From Ichthyophis bannanicus (lineage: Eukaryota; Chordata; Amphibia; Gymnophiona; Ichthyophiidae), in contig CM066044.1 of assembly GCA_033557465.1 (NCBI GenBank), forward strand, positions 190,208,184 through 190,272,183: a stretch of 64,000 nt of DNA, written 5' to 3'. A program made the translations under genes and the position numbers. Positions 21,309 through 33,480 of the stretch are shown piece after piece (position 1 is the stretch's first letter; every line of letters starts with the position of its first letter). The notes below the pieces were generated by a model. That model made no database searches. It saw only the letters and a list, made by a program, of their open reading frames with translations, and had not been told where the DNA came from.

Positions 21309-21434
21309 GGGTATGTTTACAAAGCAGCGGTAACGGCCTCCATGTGATATCGGAATCGTGGCCCCATTGAATTCAATGGGGCCACGGCTCCGATATTGCA
21401 TGGAGGTCACTACCACTGCTTTATAAACATACAC
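21309..21434. mobile_element. Short foldback MITE (~125 bp)
   Basis: The sequence is nearly its own reverse complement. GTATGTTTACAAAGCAGCGG at the left pairs with CCACTGCTTTATAAACATAC at the right. The centre is GCCCCATTGAATTCAATGGGGC with essentially no loop. Confidence 0.8.
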
Positions 21435-23185
21435 CTTTTTCTTCCTGGCAAGAATGAGTTGATTTGCCTCCTGATAGCAAGAGAGTTCAGCCTCTCTAGT
21501 TATCAACTCAGAATCAAGAATAAATGACTACAGCCCAATATAAGCTAAAGGATAAATTCTACAAAAATTAAAGCTACAGAAGATATTTAAAAAAATAGAA
21601 GGACATGCTGAAAGATCAGAGAAGCCTAAAAACTGTGGAATTTGCAAATTTATTGCTCTCCTGTGCTTCCAAAGACTAATTATAGAAATAATGTCTAACT
21701 TTGAATATATTTTCTTAAAAAAAAACATACCCTAAGAAACTTCATGTTCCTCTGAAAAGAACAAAATATGACTAAGACTGATATATATATATATATAGTA
21801 TAATAAACAGTGACATACATAGCTGCAGTACCCACTGCACCAAAATCTTTTCAATTACTTACAGACAAATCAGCTTTGACTTTGAAAGCATAACTGTACT
21901 TAGATGAGAAACCTTCAGATTGAAAATGTGCTGTGCGATCTTGTGGGACATAACGGCAGATCACCCAGGAAACTTCCCCCTGAACTGGAGCAGAATCAAA
22001 TTATTATGTAGCTGAGGGAAGAGGAGACATTATGGGCCCTATGTACTGAAGTGTGAGGTGATTTTGCAAAAGTGCACTTCACCTGAAAAATAACACAAAA
22101 CTCCTCAAAATGCACAAAAACACCAAAGTGCAGGTGTTTTTACTATTTTTGCATAATGTGCACGTTGGCAAAGTCACTTTGCAAAAGAACACTTCACACT
22201 AGTAAATTTTCATGTGAAGTTTGGGAGGCCTTAATATTAATAAGTTGCTGTGATGCAAAAACATACAAAGCAGCTCACAAATGTATAAAAATGCAGAAAT
22301 AAGCATGTGAAAAAGATTTTGGGCATCTGTTCTTCACAGAAAAGATAACCACGGCTCAAGAACTGTAGTTAGTTTTTACATAAGCAGGAAAACAAAATTC
22401 CCCTTCACATGATGGTATGGACAAATGAAAGAACCTCCAAATTGAAGGTTACCCCAGAGGACCTCAACTCTTTAGTGGCCCAATAATCTGACACTTCCTA
22501 GCCCCAATGCAAGACTAAAACATTTTTAATACCCACCCTCCCTGAAGCCTACCCCTTCTGACAGTAAAGGGCTTCCCCCAACAGGGTCTGGATGATGGGG
22601 ACAGGAGTGATTCCCACTTATTCTTGCCCCAGCACCTGGCTATCTCAAAATGGTGCCTGCTGACCCCTAGTGGTAATCTCACAGTGCTACCACTAGTGAT
22701 CAAATTGCCAAATAAGGCACATACTCTTTAATGCTCTCCAACATATCCTTTTTATGCTCTGTGTTCTATATAATTATTTACAAGTCTATCCGTCTGTCAC
22801 CAAATTGGACATATAGGAAGAAATTTTAGCATTGCAAATGAATTTGAAAACCAGAAATATCAAGCTAGAAAACTGAGCCTCTATAGCATTCAGTTAGAAC
22901 CTGTCAAATACTGACCAGTGCTCTAGTACAAATCATTCCTTCCCCCAAACATCACCTTTCTAGCAGTTTAACCACAGTAATACAGGCAAACAGAGACAGG
23001 AGAAAAATAACTTAAGTAGCTGACAGAAGATGGAACAATAAGGCACCTTCAAAGCCCCCTCCCCACACACTTTTATAGCCAATTACCCCCAGGCAAACAT
23101 TCCCCCCACACACATCTATTCATCAATTGCTGCCCACAAGCATATTCCAAATGTCCTAGTCCCAATTTCCCATATATACCTTTTT
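21435..23185. other. Unassigned stretch with a (TA)n microsatellite
   Basis: (TA)n lies at 21,780-21,797. A direct/inverted GTGCACTTCACCTG ... AGAACACTTCACAC segment at 22,070-22,200 may be a MITE, but the ends are not resolved. Confidence 0.35.
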
Positions 23186-23189
23186 TTTT

Positions 23190-23395
23190 TAGTGCCATCA
23201 AATCAGTACTGACTCCTAGTGACCCAGCTGGCAATGTATCACTGGAAGTAGCTTGCCAGCCTTTTCTTGCAAGGCAATGGAGGGTAAAGTGACTTGCTCA
23301 AGGTCACAAGGAGTGCCAATGGGAATTGAATCCTTGATCTTTTGGGTACTAGGCAGGTGCTCTAATCACTAGGCTACTCATACACCCCCAACGTT
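23190..23395 (+). repeat. MIR-like (CORE) SINE
   Basis: GTGACTTGCTCAAGGTCACA followed by TGGGAATTGAATCC and GGTGCTCTAATCACTAGGC matches the CORE-SINE layout. The 5' part (AGTGCCATCAAATCAGTACTG) resembles the RTE 3' end, so this may be a SINE with an RTE-type segment. Confidence 0.6.
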
Positions 23396-23765
23396 CTATA
23401 CCCCCACACCCACCAAACATCCCCCGAACAAAACCGACACACTTTTACATCCCCTTACACACAAACACACATACCCCTCATATCCACATGCTCATGCCAT
23501 CTCCCCATAAACTCTCACTCACTTGCCACTCATGCTCAATAAATTACCACATACAAGCACATTCCTACACACCTTTACTCACTTGTCCTCCCCATTCAAT
23601 ACACCTATCTACATATGCCTACACACCTACATATCCACCCTTCCATATCCCAAATACACACTCCTATACCATCTCTCACACACCTCTGCACCCCCACATG
23701 CACACAAACTCTAGCCATCCTTACACACACTCCCCACAAACATCCATACCCCTTTTTTTCTAAAC
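23396..23765. repeat. C/A-rich imperfect simple repeat
   Basis: An ACAC/CCACAC-rich strand, with open frames that merely reflect the composition. Confidence 0.7.
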
Positions 23766-23844
23766 ACACTTCCACCCTACTAATCTAGGTTGGAAAGCCA
23801 TGCCGCTACATGCGTCCCTGTCTATTTACATATATACCGTTCAT

Positions 23845-24365
23845 CTTCTCCAACACAGAAACATGACGACAGAAAAAGACCACATGGCCTATCCAGTCTG
23901 CCCTTCCATCAACTACAATAGTGCCTTTTTTTCCTTTAGAGATCCTTTGTGTTTGTCCCATGCTTTTTTGAATTCAGATACTGTCCTTGTCTGTACCACC
24001 GCTACTGGGGGACTATTACACTCATCTACCACTCTTTCCATAAAGAAATATTTCCACATGTTACTCCTAAGTTTCTCCCCTTTCACCCTCATCCTATGTC
24101 CCCTCATAGCAGAGCTTGCTTTCAATTGGAAGAGACTCTCCTCCTGTGCATTTATGCCATGGAGGTATTTAAATATCTCTGTCATATGTCCGCTATCTCG
24201 CTTTTCCTCTAAAGTATACTGTACATATTAAGATCTTTAAGTCTGTCCTCATATACTTCATAACGAAGACCACTAACCATTTTAATAGACACCCTTTGCA
24301 CCGACTCCAACCTGCTTATATCCTTCTGAAGGTGCGGTCTCCAGAATTGTACACAATACAAAATA
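23845..24365 (-). mobile_element. CR1 subtype A LINE, 3' end, antisense
   Basis: The minus strand encodes EIFKYLHGINAQEESLFQL and KYFFMERVVDECNSP, the CR1 ORF2 C-terminus. The tail is AGGCCATGTGGTCTTTTTC and the plus strand ends near AACACAGAAACATGACG. It is 5'-truncated. Confidence 0.85.
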
Positions 24366-26955
24366 TAATCACAGAACTATGAATCTACTGCACACAAATA
24401 TAGTACGACACAGTGCACTGCTACATTAGAAAGCAGAACTTATTCCCACTGACTACTCATAGCACTATTTCATGTCACTGATTCTCAAACATACCTCCTG
24501 CTGTCCAGACATAGAGTAGAATGCAACTCACACCATACCACCACATTTAAATATGCTGCTCCTCTGTGAGAACCAAGATGTGACTGATTTTCTCCCTTAC
24601 TTTATGGTTGTTGATGGTGTTAGAGGTACCGTAGGTGCTGAAGGACCTTCTGCTGTTCTTTTACCTAACCCTAGAATATCAGCTGTAGAGCTCAGTGGCA
24701 GGCCTTCATCAGCCAAGCAAGTCTGCTTTCAACTCTCCTAGACTCCAGACAAGTACCGTAATGGGGAATTTGCGAAAATCATAAGAGGGGTGCAGAAGAA
24801 GAGACCCATATGTTATAAGAACAGGGCTATACAAGGAACTTAAAAGATCTTTGAGTCTTTAAACAGAATTCTTAAAGATGAGATAAATGATCTTAATAGA
24901 GGGCTATGAAAATCATAAGAATAGGATATGTAATCTGACGTCCTACCCACTTTGCTGATCAGTGATGTATTTGTGATTGCCCTTCCACGTGTGCGCGGCT
25001 GAGCTAATCCCTCTTGAAGATGTGAAATGGCATTTTAGAAAGGATGTCCAGGTGCAATCTGGGACATCCAGGGCAAATTGTTTGAGAAAACCCTGGAGAC
25101 ATTTACGTTTTGGCCCGATGGAGAGCCACAGAAACAGCTTCTTTGACGTCCCAGCCAGTGTTATCCAGAAGGGGGACATCCGTGTTCATTGACATCACAG
25201 ACACTTCAGACATGCAGTGGCAGATTAATAATCTGTTTGGGTTTCATATTTGCATACATCTTTCTTTGCCCAGGAAATATTGACAGTGATGATGACAGTG
25301 TGTTGTGCTTTTCCCCCTAATAGCGTTGCTGCTATGAAATGAGCAATGTTTTGCTTCTTATTCATGGTCAGGAGCAGGTATCGGCATGGACGCCTCAACA
25401 ATCAGGGCCAGATGTGTTTGTACCATTCTGAATCGCAGCGCGATGTGCATCTTCTTTGTTCCACCCAGGCCACTCCTCCGCCACACCCCCGATCTACTTG
25501 GACATCCTCATTCTAGGAATGTCTACATACCTAGTTTCTAGTTTCCAAGGGCGCCTTGTGAATTGGATGTTTGTGTACTGTTTTCAGATGTCCAAAACAT
25601 AAATAGAGCATCTAAAATAACCCCATAGTATTTAGTCTCAATTTATTTAGCTGTATTTATTTAAAAGTCTCAATGTGATTATTTTGGGACCATCTCACAT
25701 TTGGAAATGTTGTGTTTTCAAAGAAGCAATAGCTTGCAAAAAGTGAGTGTCAGACATTTAAAAAGAACATAAAAAAATGCAAAGCGAGAACCCAAGTAAT
25801 TGTGAATGGAGGCTTCGCATGTTACTGCATTCCAGTAGAGAGTAATTCTAATCGAGATGGAAGCCCAAAACGAAAACTGCCTTGCCGAAAAACAAAACAA
25901 AACAAAGTCTTTTAGGGTTCAAGGCACAGAAGTTTAATTGAAAGTGGATGAATGGTACAAAGGTTACAGAGGGGTAAAGACACACACAATAAAAATCTTA
26001 CAAGGCCTGTTGACCTGCAGAAACAAGGCTATAAACAAGAATAACTGCTTCCTATGAAGTACTGCAAGAGAAGTGTTATCATATTTAAATGAGTCCATGT
26101 GGTAATTGAAATGTTTTTTGGCTACTTGCTTCGCCCAAGCTAACATCACAGTGAGACATAATTGCTGGACTTCTTTTACTCAGTTTCAGATGTTAGTAAT
26201 GTCATGAGAGCAACTCTGCAGATCAGAAAAGGGATAATAAGGGCCACGAAGGCTGTAATTATGACAAAGAATTACAAAATTCAGAGGTTGAGTAAAAACC
26301 CACATTGAAGGAGCTCGTTCACTTTCCACCAAGTCCTTAGATTCCTTAAGCTGCACTTTCTTTTAGGCATAGGATGTGATTATTTTCTTTGTCCAAATTG
26401 GCAACCAACTTCCTGACAGAAATTTTTCTGGGTTACAAAGTTGGATGAATCAAACTGCAAAGGCTCACAGTATTTTAAAGTTCTCCATTTTATATTTTGG
26501 TTATCCATTGCAGCATCCAAGGCCCAGTTTATAAAAGATTGTCCCAGAAACACAAAACAGAGCAATGAGTCTCAAAGTGGCATCAGTGAGATAACTCTGC
26601 CCTATGAGAAATCAATCCCAACCAGCTGATCCAGTCCTGACTTTGCCCCGTTGCAGCTAAGGGCATTTTGCTCTATTTTTCTTTGGGAAATCAGTTGCAA
26701 GTCCATAGACTCAACAGGGCAAACATAGAGCAGGAAAATGAGGCAAAACTAAAGCAAATGTTGACTAAAGTCGGGTGACAAACCATGATCTTGATGTAGA
26801 CTGTGCAGAGATGGTCTATGACTTCCAGACCTGATTTCATTCGTTGTCGGGCTGTTAGAGGAGGATTAGAGTTAGAATACCAAACTCGACGTGAGATTTT
26901 TCACTGCTGCATTGGAAAACACAGGACTATACTGTTCTTATAGTCCAAACACAGA
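24366..26955. other. Unassigned intergenic stretch
   Basis: No repeat or gene I can name. Open frames of up to 78 codons lack domains. GGATGTCCAGGTGCAATCTG and AATCTGGGACATCCAGGGC (25,040-25,075) show a short local inverted similarity only. Confidence 0.35.
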
Positions 26956-27064
26956 AAAATAAAAACATAGATGATGACAACTAAGAACACTTGTCTACTT
27001 AGCCTGCCCATTTATACCTGCCTCCTGTGCTGTCGCAGTTTCTAGTAAACCTCTCATCTCTTCA

Positions 27065-27660
27065 CTCCCTAGCAATTGTTGTTGTGTGCCATCCAGTTGA
27101 TCTAAACTCCTCACAACTCTGTGGATTCATGTCCATGTTTTGACTATCTGCTGGGTTTTCTTGGCAAGGTGCAATTGGAAGTAGATTGCCAGGCCTTTCT
27201 TCCATGCAGTAAACCTACAGCCCCTGGTATTTCTCACGCACTTAAACACTTTCACAGTCCATTTGTGTCTGTCCTAAGAATGATGGAACTCTGTCCTAGC
27301 TCCTACTGCCACTGTCCTATTTCAAGTGTTTACTACCCTTTCAGTAGAAAATATTTTCCACACTCCTACTGAGCCTTCTTCCTGCCAACTTCACATGAAG
27401 ATCCTTACCCCTGAGCATTTCATGCTATGGAAAATGATACCTCTTAATTGTCTCCCCTTTCCTTTCTTTCCCTTATAAAGTACATCTTTAACACCTGAAT
27501 TCTCTCCGTATAAGGCTTATAGCATATCATATACCATGCACTATTGGGTGGCCCACCACTGAACTGTCATCAAAATAGCTATGCTTTTTTGTGATATGGT
27601 CTCCAGAACTGGACACAGTACTTTGGTTGATGATTTAACCAGAGACCACTGTTAAAACTC
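27065..27660 (-). mobile_element. Old RTE/SINE tail followed by an old CR1 fragment, antisense
   Basis: TTGTTGTTGTGTGCCATCC (27,075) resembles the RTE 3' tail. From about 27,230, text such as TTTTGTGATATGGTCTCCAG and GGACACAGTACTT is the antisense CR1 ORF2 C-terminal region ('...ctggagaccata...'). It is highly diverged. Confidence 0.5.
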
Positions 27661-27788
27661 TAAAATTGATGAGCATGGGGAGACCAGATGTTTTGGGCCA
27701 ATAGCCATGCTAGTTTTTGGTGGCTGAATGGATGTTATGAAACATATTGGTAAATAAGCGAACAAATTCGGAATGTTGAATTAAATAT

Positions 27789-29640
27789 TTGTTGTTGTTA
27801 AGTGCTGTTGAGTTAGTATAGACTCATGGTGACCCTCTAGATAGTTGTCTTAAACTGTGTTTGGTCTTGTCAGGTGGCTCATTGTTGACAGAGTGGCACC
27901 CATAGGTGCTGTTATTGTATCAATCCATCTCATTGCTGGCCTTCCTCTTTTGCGTTGACCTTCTACTTGCCAAGCATGATGTCTTTCTCTAATGATCTTT
28001 CTCTTTGCATGATATGTCCAAAGTATAAAAGTCAAAGTCTTGTCATCTGAGCTTCTAAGGAAAGCTTAGGTTTGATTTCCTCTAGTACTGACTCGTTTGT
28101 TCTCCAGGCAGTCTATGGTATACATAGTATTCGTCACCAGCACCATAATTCAAAGACATCAATTTTCTTCCTGTTTGTCTTTTTCACTGTCCAGCTTTCA
28201 CATCCATATGACGTTATTGAAAATACCATGGCTTAAACAAGTCAAATCTTTGTATGGAGAGAGCCATCTCTGCTCTTGAGAATCTTGAGGCCATTCTACC
28301 AAGAGCAATGTGTCATCTGATTTCTTTACTGCTTGTTGTTTCTTTATTGATAGTTGATCCAAGTAGATTAAAGTTGTCCACTTTTTCAATTTCTTCTCTA
28401 TCAACGATGAACTTATTGATTTTGCCAGTTGTCAGGATCTTTGTCTTCTTTACATTAAGGTGCAGGCCCATTTTAAGACTATGATCCTTGATCTTGAGAA
28501 GCAGATTGTCTTCGCTTTCAGCAAGTAATGTGGTATTCATCACATTACTTGCTGAAAGTGGTCATAGCGAAGGTTGTTGATGAGTCTTCCACCAATCTTC
28601 ACACCTCGATTCTCTTCATACAGTCCTGCTTCTCTGATTTGTTCTGCATATAAATTAAACAGGTAGGGGGAAAGTATGCAGCCTTGTTGCACACCTTTGC
28701 TGATTTTAAACCATTCTGTTTCCCCTTGTACTGTTTGAACTGTTGCTTCTTGATCAATGTAAAGGTTGTGCAAGAGAACAATAAGGTGTTTTGGTATATC
28801 CATGCTTCTTAATGTGGCCCAGAGTTTCTCATGGTTTACACAGTCAAAAGCCTTGCTATAGTCAATAAAGCACGTATAGATGTCCTTTTGGCATTCTTTT
28901 AACATCTGCAATGATGTCTCACATCTCACATCTGCAATGATGTCTCTCATTCCTCGTTCTTTCCTGAACCCTGTTTGCACTTCAGGCAATTCTCGTTCCA
29001 GGTATGGTTATAGTCCGACTGACTGCTGGCATGTGGGATCAGAGCAGTCAGTTGGATCACCTTTCTTCAGTATTGGTATAAATACAGATCTTTTCCAGTC
29101 AGTTGGCCATGATGTTGTCTTCCAAATTTCCTGCCAAAGCCTTTTAAGTATGTTAACAGCTGCATCCGATTGCTGTACTACTTCAATGGAAAAACCATTA
29201 ATGCCTGGTGCTTTGTTCTTTGAAAAGGCTTTCAATGCTGCTTTCATCACCAATGGTTCCTGATCATAAGGTACAGGTTGAAACGGCTGTTGGTCCACTT
29301 GATCTTTATCGTATAATGACTCTGTATATTCTTTCCACCTTTTCTTGATCTTCTCAGCATCATTCAACATGGATCCTTGAGCATCTTGTATCATACCACT
29401 TGATCTCTGGAAAGGGCAGTATAGAAAAACTCATAAATAAAAATAAATAAATAAACATACCAATTCAAGGCTGGAATTTTTCTTTAACTCTCGTAGCTTC
29501 AGAAAAGCCAATCTTGTTCTTTCTCTAATAGATTTTGCTTCTATTTCCATTCATGTGTCATTGTAGTACTTCTCCTTGTCTTGTCTTGCTGCACGTTGGA
29601 AATCTCTGTTGATTTCTGCCATTGTCTCTCAATTTATCAG
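27789..29640 (-). mobile_element. RTE-clade LINE, copy 2
   Basis: The minus strand runs from the endonuclease-RT linker near 29,640 to the (AAC)n tail at 27,790. Visible segments are PGINGFSIEVVQQSDAAV, TDWKRSVFIPILKKGDPTDC, CFIDYSKAFDCVNHEKLW (catalytic Asp of motif A), GVQQGCILSPYLFNLYAEQI and KMGLHLNVKKTKILTTG. The YADD block is destroyed by a local inverted duplication (28,516-28,553). A 23-bp tandem duplication of CATCTGCAATGATGTC lies near 28,905-28,945. An A-rich SINE-like tail (29,400-29,460) is inserted in the linker. Confidence 0.9.
28516..28553. repeat. Quasi-palindrome replacing the RTE reverse-transcriptase YADD site
   Basis: CAGCAAGTAATGTG is followed by a short loop and CACATTACTTGCTG. 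At the same place the 12.3-kb copy has an ordinary YADD-coding sequence (GTAGTATCATCAGCATAGCG, antisense). Confidence 0.85.
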
Positions 29641-30231
29641 CAGAAATGGGGGAGATCAACACGGTTATGCTTCAGTCTGATATGGAAGACAGTGGTAGGA
29701 ACATGATTGAAAACTTTAATAAGCCTGGTGATACAGCAGTCTATGTGGTAGCCACGTTGGTACCAGTAAGTCATGACGCCCCATAAATCAACCATCTTGG
29801 TATAAGTAGGTTGATGGTAACCAAGTACTGTCTGGCAAAGCCATTGGTTTAGCTAGCCAAAAGCTTGAGGGCAAGATGAGGTAAAAGTCGATGGCTGATA
29901 GATTACGTTTGGAAATGTATCTATTCCGCTCCCTGATGGAAACCTAAAGAGGAAGGCAACGATGACTTGGTAAGAATCAATATCCTTCAAACATTCAAGC
30001 TTTCGTATCTGGCAGCTGAGATGATTCCTGAGCAATCTGGACCAGAATAATTGGGCAAACTAGATTATCTAAACATATTATTAGGCTTTCTAACTATGTA
30101 ACCTCAAAGAGGTCATCAAAGATGATGAATTCACATCTCTGTCCTCTTTCATGTCAACTAGCAATTCCCCTCCCCAGTGGCATGTGGCCTTTGGGATTTC
30201 TGCATCCCAAATACAGATTTGTGTTTGCCTT
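29641..30231. other. Unassigned stretch
   Basis: No recognisable gene or repeat. Confidence 0.4.
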
Positions 30232-30415
30232 AATTCACTGGTATCAGATTAGAGACAGGGGCCAAGGGTTTCTATTACCATTTCCATGCTCTAATTATCT
30301 CATTGCAGCTCCAAACCTGGCAGCAATCTTGAAGGACAAATCTAATAGCTGCCAACCAAAGACGTCATCCTATTTACCTTTTCCTAATGCATCTCAGGAA
30401 GCTATAACACAGACA
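30232..30415 (+). repeat. 184-bp segment duplicated at 34,479-34,662 (copy 1)
   Basis: By eye, six differences separate the two copies over 184 aligned bases, with no gaps. The shared text runs from AATTCACTGGTATCAG to CTATAACACAGACA. The flanks are unrelated. The segment includes CTAATTATCTCATTGCAG, which looks like a 3' splice site. No domain is seen in the open frame that crosses it. Confidence 0.9.
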
Positions 30416-31428
30416 ATTCTTCCAGAAATGGACACAGAATTCAAAGTGAAGATGTGACCAGACTCCATCATTAAAATCCAAACTTCAATGAGCAAGAGGA
30501 GACCAGAATTTTATGGACATTTTTCCAGTTTTTAAAGTCATCTTTAATTTTGCCTATACTCACATCATGTCTACTATCAAGCACATTTCCACATCTTCTG
30601 CACACTTTCTCATCTTACTCTTTATTGGTTCTCCTATAAAGACACTGAAAAGAAGCAAACCAAAAAGAAATGTCTGATTTATATTATGATATTTCTACAA
30701 TTTATATTTTATCAACAGCTTTCTTCTGCACCCTGGTCTTCCACTGAGTTGGAACCAACTTCTACTTGCTATTACAGTGCCAGAGCCTTCATTCAAAACT
30801 AGTGAGGTTTTTAACTCATTTTACCCCTCTTCCCTAGAGACCATCCATCACAGCAACAATCTTCAGCTAGAGCCCAAAGAGAATGGCTACTTTCGGAACC
30901 TAGTAGACAGATTCTGAATCCTACCCATAGGTGTCACTATTGTGCAACAGTTGATATTCCATTCTTCCCAAGGGCTGCAAGCACAGCTGGCCTGAGGAGC
31001 AAAAACCCTTCTTGGGTGTCAAGCTCAGGTTTTTAGCATGGCAATATGCACCACTGTCATTGGGCTATTAGGCTGGCATCTAATGTTCTTGAAATTTTCT
31101 CTCTCTAATCTACCAATTTACATCTAAAATACATATTTTACAGAAGCACTGTCCATTCTTAGTCTATGCCACTTAAATATCATGATGTCAATAGCAAAAC
31201 CAGCATTTTTCTTAACCCTCTGAAAGGGTTCATGTGACTCAGGTTCTATAACTGTGTTGCTGGTCATCCCTTCCAGACTCCATAGGCATCTGTATGTATG
31301 GTTCTGAAGCATTACATTGTAAACTATATCCCATCCGAATTAAAGATATTATATAAATGCTAATTATTTCAAGGTAGTAGAAGCAATTTGTGTGATAGTC
31401 CATGTCCCCCGTCCATCTTACAGAGATT
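30416..31428. other. Unassigned stretch
   Basis: AT-rich, with no recognisable gene or repeat. Confidence 0.4.
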
Positions 31429-31605
31429 CACAACCCAGTCCTCAGGACACACCTAGCCAGTCAGGTTTTCTGGATAACTACAGTGAATATGCATGAGGGA
31501 GATTTGATTCAATGGAGGCAGTGCCTGTGAATTTCTCTCATGCATATTCATTGTGGTTATCCTGAAAACGTGACTGACTAGGTGTCCCGAGGACTGGGTT
31601 GAGGA
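31429..31605. mobile_element. Inverted-repeat MITE, copy A
   Basis: The left starts CACAACCCAGTCCTCAGG and contains TGAATATGCATGAGG. The right carries CTCATGCATATTCATTG and ends CCGAGGACTGGGTTGAGG. A related copy is at 58,817-58,998. Confidence 0.82.
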
Positions 31606-31636
31606 CCCCTAGTTTAAGAAAATGTCAAAGCTAAAA

Positions 31637-31664
31637 GAGAGAGAGAAAGAGAGAGAGAGAGAGT
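31637..31664. repeat. (GA)n microsatellite
   Basis: A GAGA run of about 27 bases. Confidence 0.85.
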
Positions 31665-32475
31665 CTATATCCTTCAGAGGCAAAGATGTCATCCATGGTA
31701 ATGAGAAACAGACAGGCCTTTTGCCATGGGAAATGTTTTTCTTTTGCACATCTTGCTTGTGCTTGAAGTGGGACAGAGCTTGCATCTGTTTTCTTTGGCT
31801 CTGTAAAATCATCAGGGGCCATTATTATGGAACGCAGAAGAACTGCGACTACATCCGGTATCTCAAACCCTTACCCTCCCCCTACCCCCATTCCCAGTCA
31901 CAACAAAATAAACATCTCAATCTGGAGAACTGGTTTTACCACGTGGATAAAAGATCCATGCAAAGACTAGATACTGTAGATTTACAGAGATCACGGCCCC
32001 CTGTATTCCCTCACATGCTGATGATGGCTCTCTATGACAATTATTTCTGCATTAGATTATGAATTGTTCAAGTCAAGATTCAGATTTATATAAGGCATGT
32101 CCCGGACTATGCCTAGTCCAAAAGGATGCACAGACTACTGTACGCCACAAATTCTACTGCACTTCTGTAAATCACCTTATTGATACACATCCCCTTTTCC
32201 TCGGTTGCAAAATGGAGGAACTGATGTTAATAAAGATGTTAGCATCAACTACAAGGTGATTAAATAGAACTTAGTTTCAGTGGGATGCTGGTAACACAGT
32301 GATAATGCAATAGAAATGATGAATTATGAGAGGCAGACCTTATACAAAGATTATCCTTGAGGTTGACAGGAAAGGCTAGAGCCAAAGTTACTTCACTTAC
32401 TATGAACTTAACTAAGCTGAGATTTTATCTATTTACATAGACAGATATATATATACACATACATACACACACTCG
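31665..32475. other. Unassigned stretch
   Basis: The 146-codon open frame at 31,622-32,062 begins in the GA repeat and has no recognisable domain. Confidence 0.4.
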
Positions 32476-33480
32476 GTGCAAAAGATTAGGCACCTAGTCA
32501 AACTGAATATTTCAGTGAATTCCTAAATGAACAGAAGCAGACAACTTCTTACATGATACAAAGTTAAACAGAACATCTTTTTACAAACTTTAATGCATGA
32601 TTACTATTTATTTTTACATATTGAAAATAATAAAAATGTGAATATGGGCCAGTGCAAAAGCCTGGACACTTTTTCCATCAGGAATTTACGACACCTCTTT
32701 TGATAGAAATAACCATTTCCTGTGGCAGCAAAGAGTCTTTCTCATCTTGCTTTTGGAATTTTTTCCCACTCCTCCTTGCAGATCTCGCATATTTAGAAAT
32801 AGTCTTATCTCCTTTCATCAGTGGTATAAATTCCTCCTAAGTAGTCCCCGCCCTGCGGCGGGGGGAGGGGACGCAAAAGAGGGGCCTACACAGCGCGGTA
32901 AGGCAGCACAGCAAACTTACTTTATCATGTTTGCTGCAACTGCCTTGGCTCTTGTAATTTTGTCGTGGGCCCAGCAGCTGTTCCTCGCCAGGCTGAAGTC
33001 TCGTGATAACAGCCACACCGCGAGACTTCAGCCCAGCAGGGAACAGCCACTGGGCCTGTGGCAGACTTACAAGAGTGGAGGCATCAAGGCAAACATGATG
33101 AAGTACAGATTGCTGCCACTGCTTGGGTTGGGCCTGTCACACAAAGGAGGGGCCTAGCCGGGGGGGGGGGGGCACTACTTTGACAATGGGGGGGGGGCTC
33201 TCAGCAAAATTTTGCTTTGGGGCTCCTCATGGTAACTTATGCCACTGCCTTTCATGTTCTGCATATTTGAGATCTTCCTACAGATTTTCAATAATATCAA
33301 ATTCTGGGGACTTGGAGGCTATTCCCAAGTCTTCATCTTTCTTTCCTTTCTAAGCATTTCATGTTTGATTTTCAGGGATTTCAGATTGTTGTCATGTCCA
33401 AATATTCAATCCCTTTTCAGCTTCAGTTTTTTCGCTGATGATAGGAAATTAGCTTCAAAAATATGTTGATATTTAGTTGA
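32476..33480 (-). mobile_element. Tc1-like transposon remnant, split by a hAT MITE
   Basis: The left end shows two spaced direct repeats, GTGCAAAAGATTAGGCACC (about 32,477) and GTGCAAAAGCCTGGACAC (about 32,652). This layout fits the IR/DR termini of Tc1-type elements. The minus strand encodes a degraded transposase C-terminus: a block resembling KSPDLNIIENLW lies at about 33,280-33,325 (here KSPEFDIIENL) and DLKYAEHERR-type text crosses the hAT insertion. I could not locate the right terminal repeat. Confidence 0.7.
32811..33255. mobile_element. hAT MITE with perfect 8-bp target duplication
   Basis: The element at 32,819-33,247 (429 bp) starts CAGTGGTATAAATTCC and ends with the reverse complement of CAGTGGCATAAGTTACC. 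CCTTTCAT flanks it at 32,811-32,818 and 33,248-33,255. Inside is a hairpin with arms of about 85 bases (about 32,925-33,100) that contain CTGAAGTCTCG and CGAGACTTCAG. There is also a G-run near 33,160-33,200. It has no coding capacity. Confidence 0.92.

Noticed and set aside
23488..23763. 91-codon His/Thr/Pro-rich frame
   Set aside because: It is the translation of a C/A simple repeat.
30122..30457. 111-codon frame as a possible exon
   Set aside because: It covers the duplicated 184-bp segment, but the second copy does not keep the same open frame context. The duplication is reported instead.
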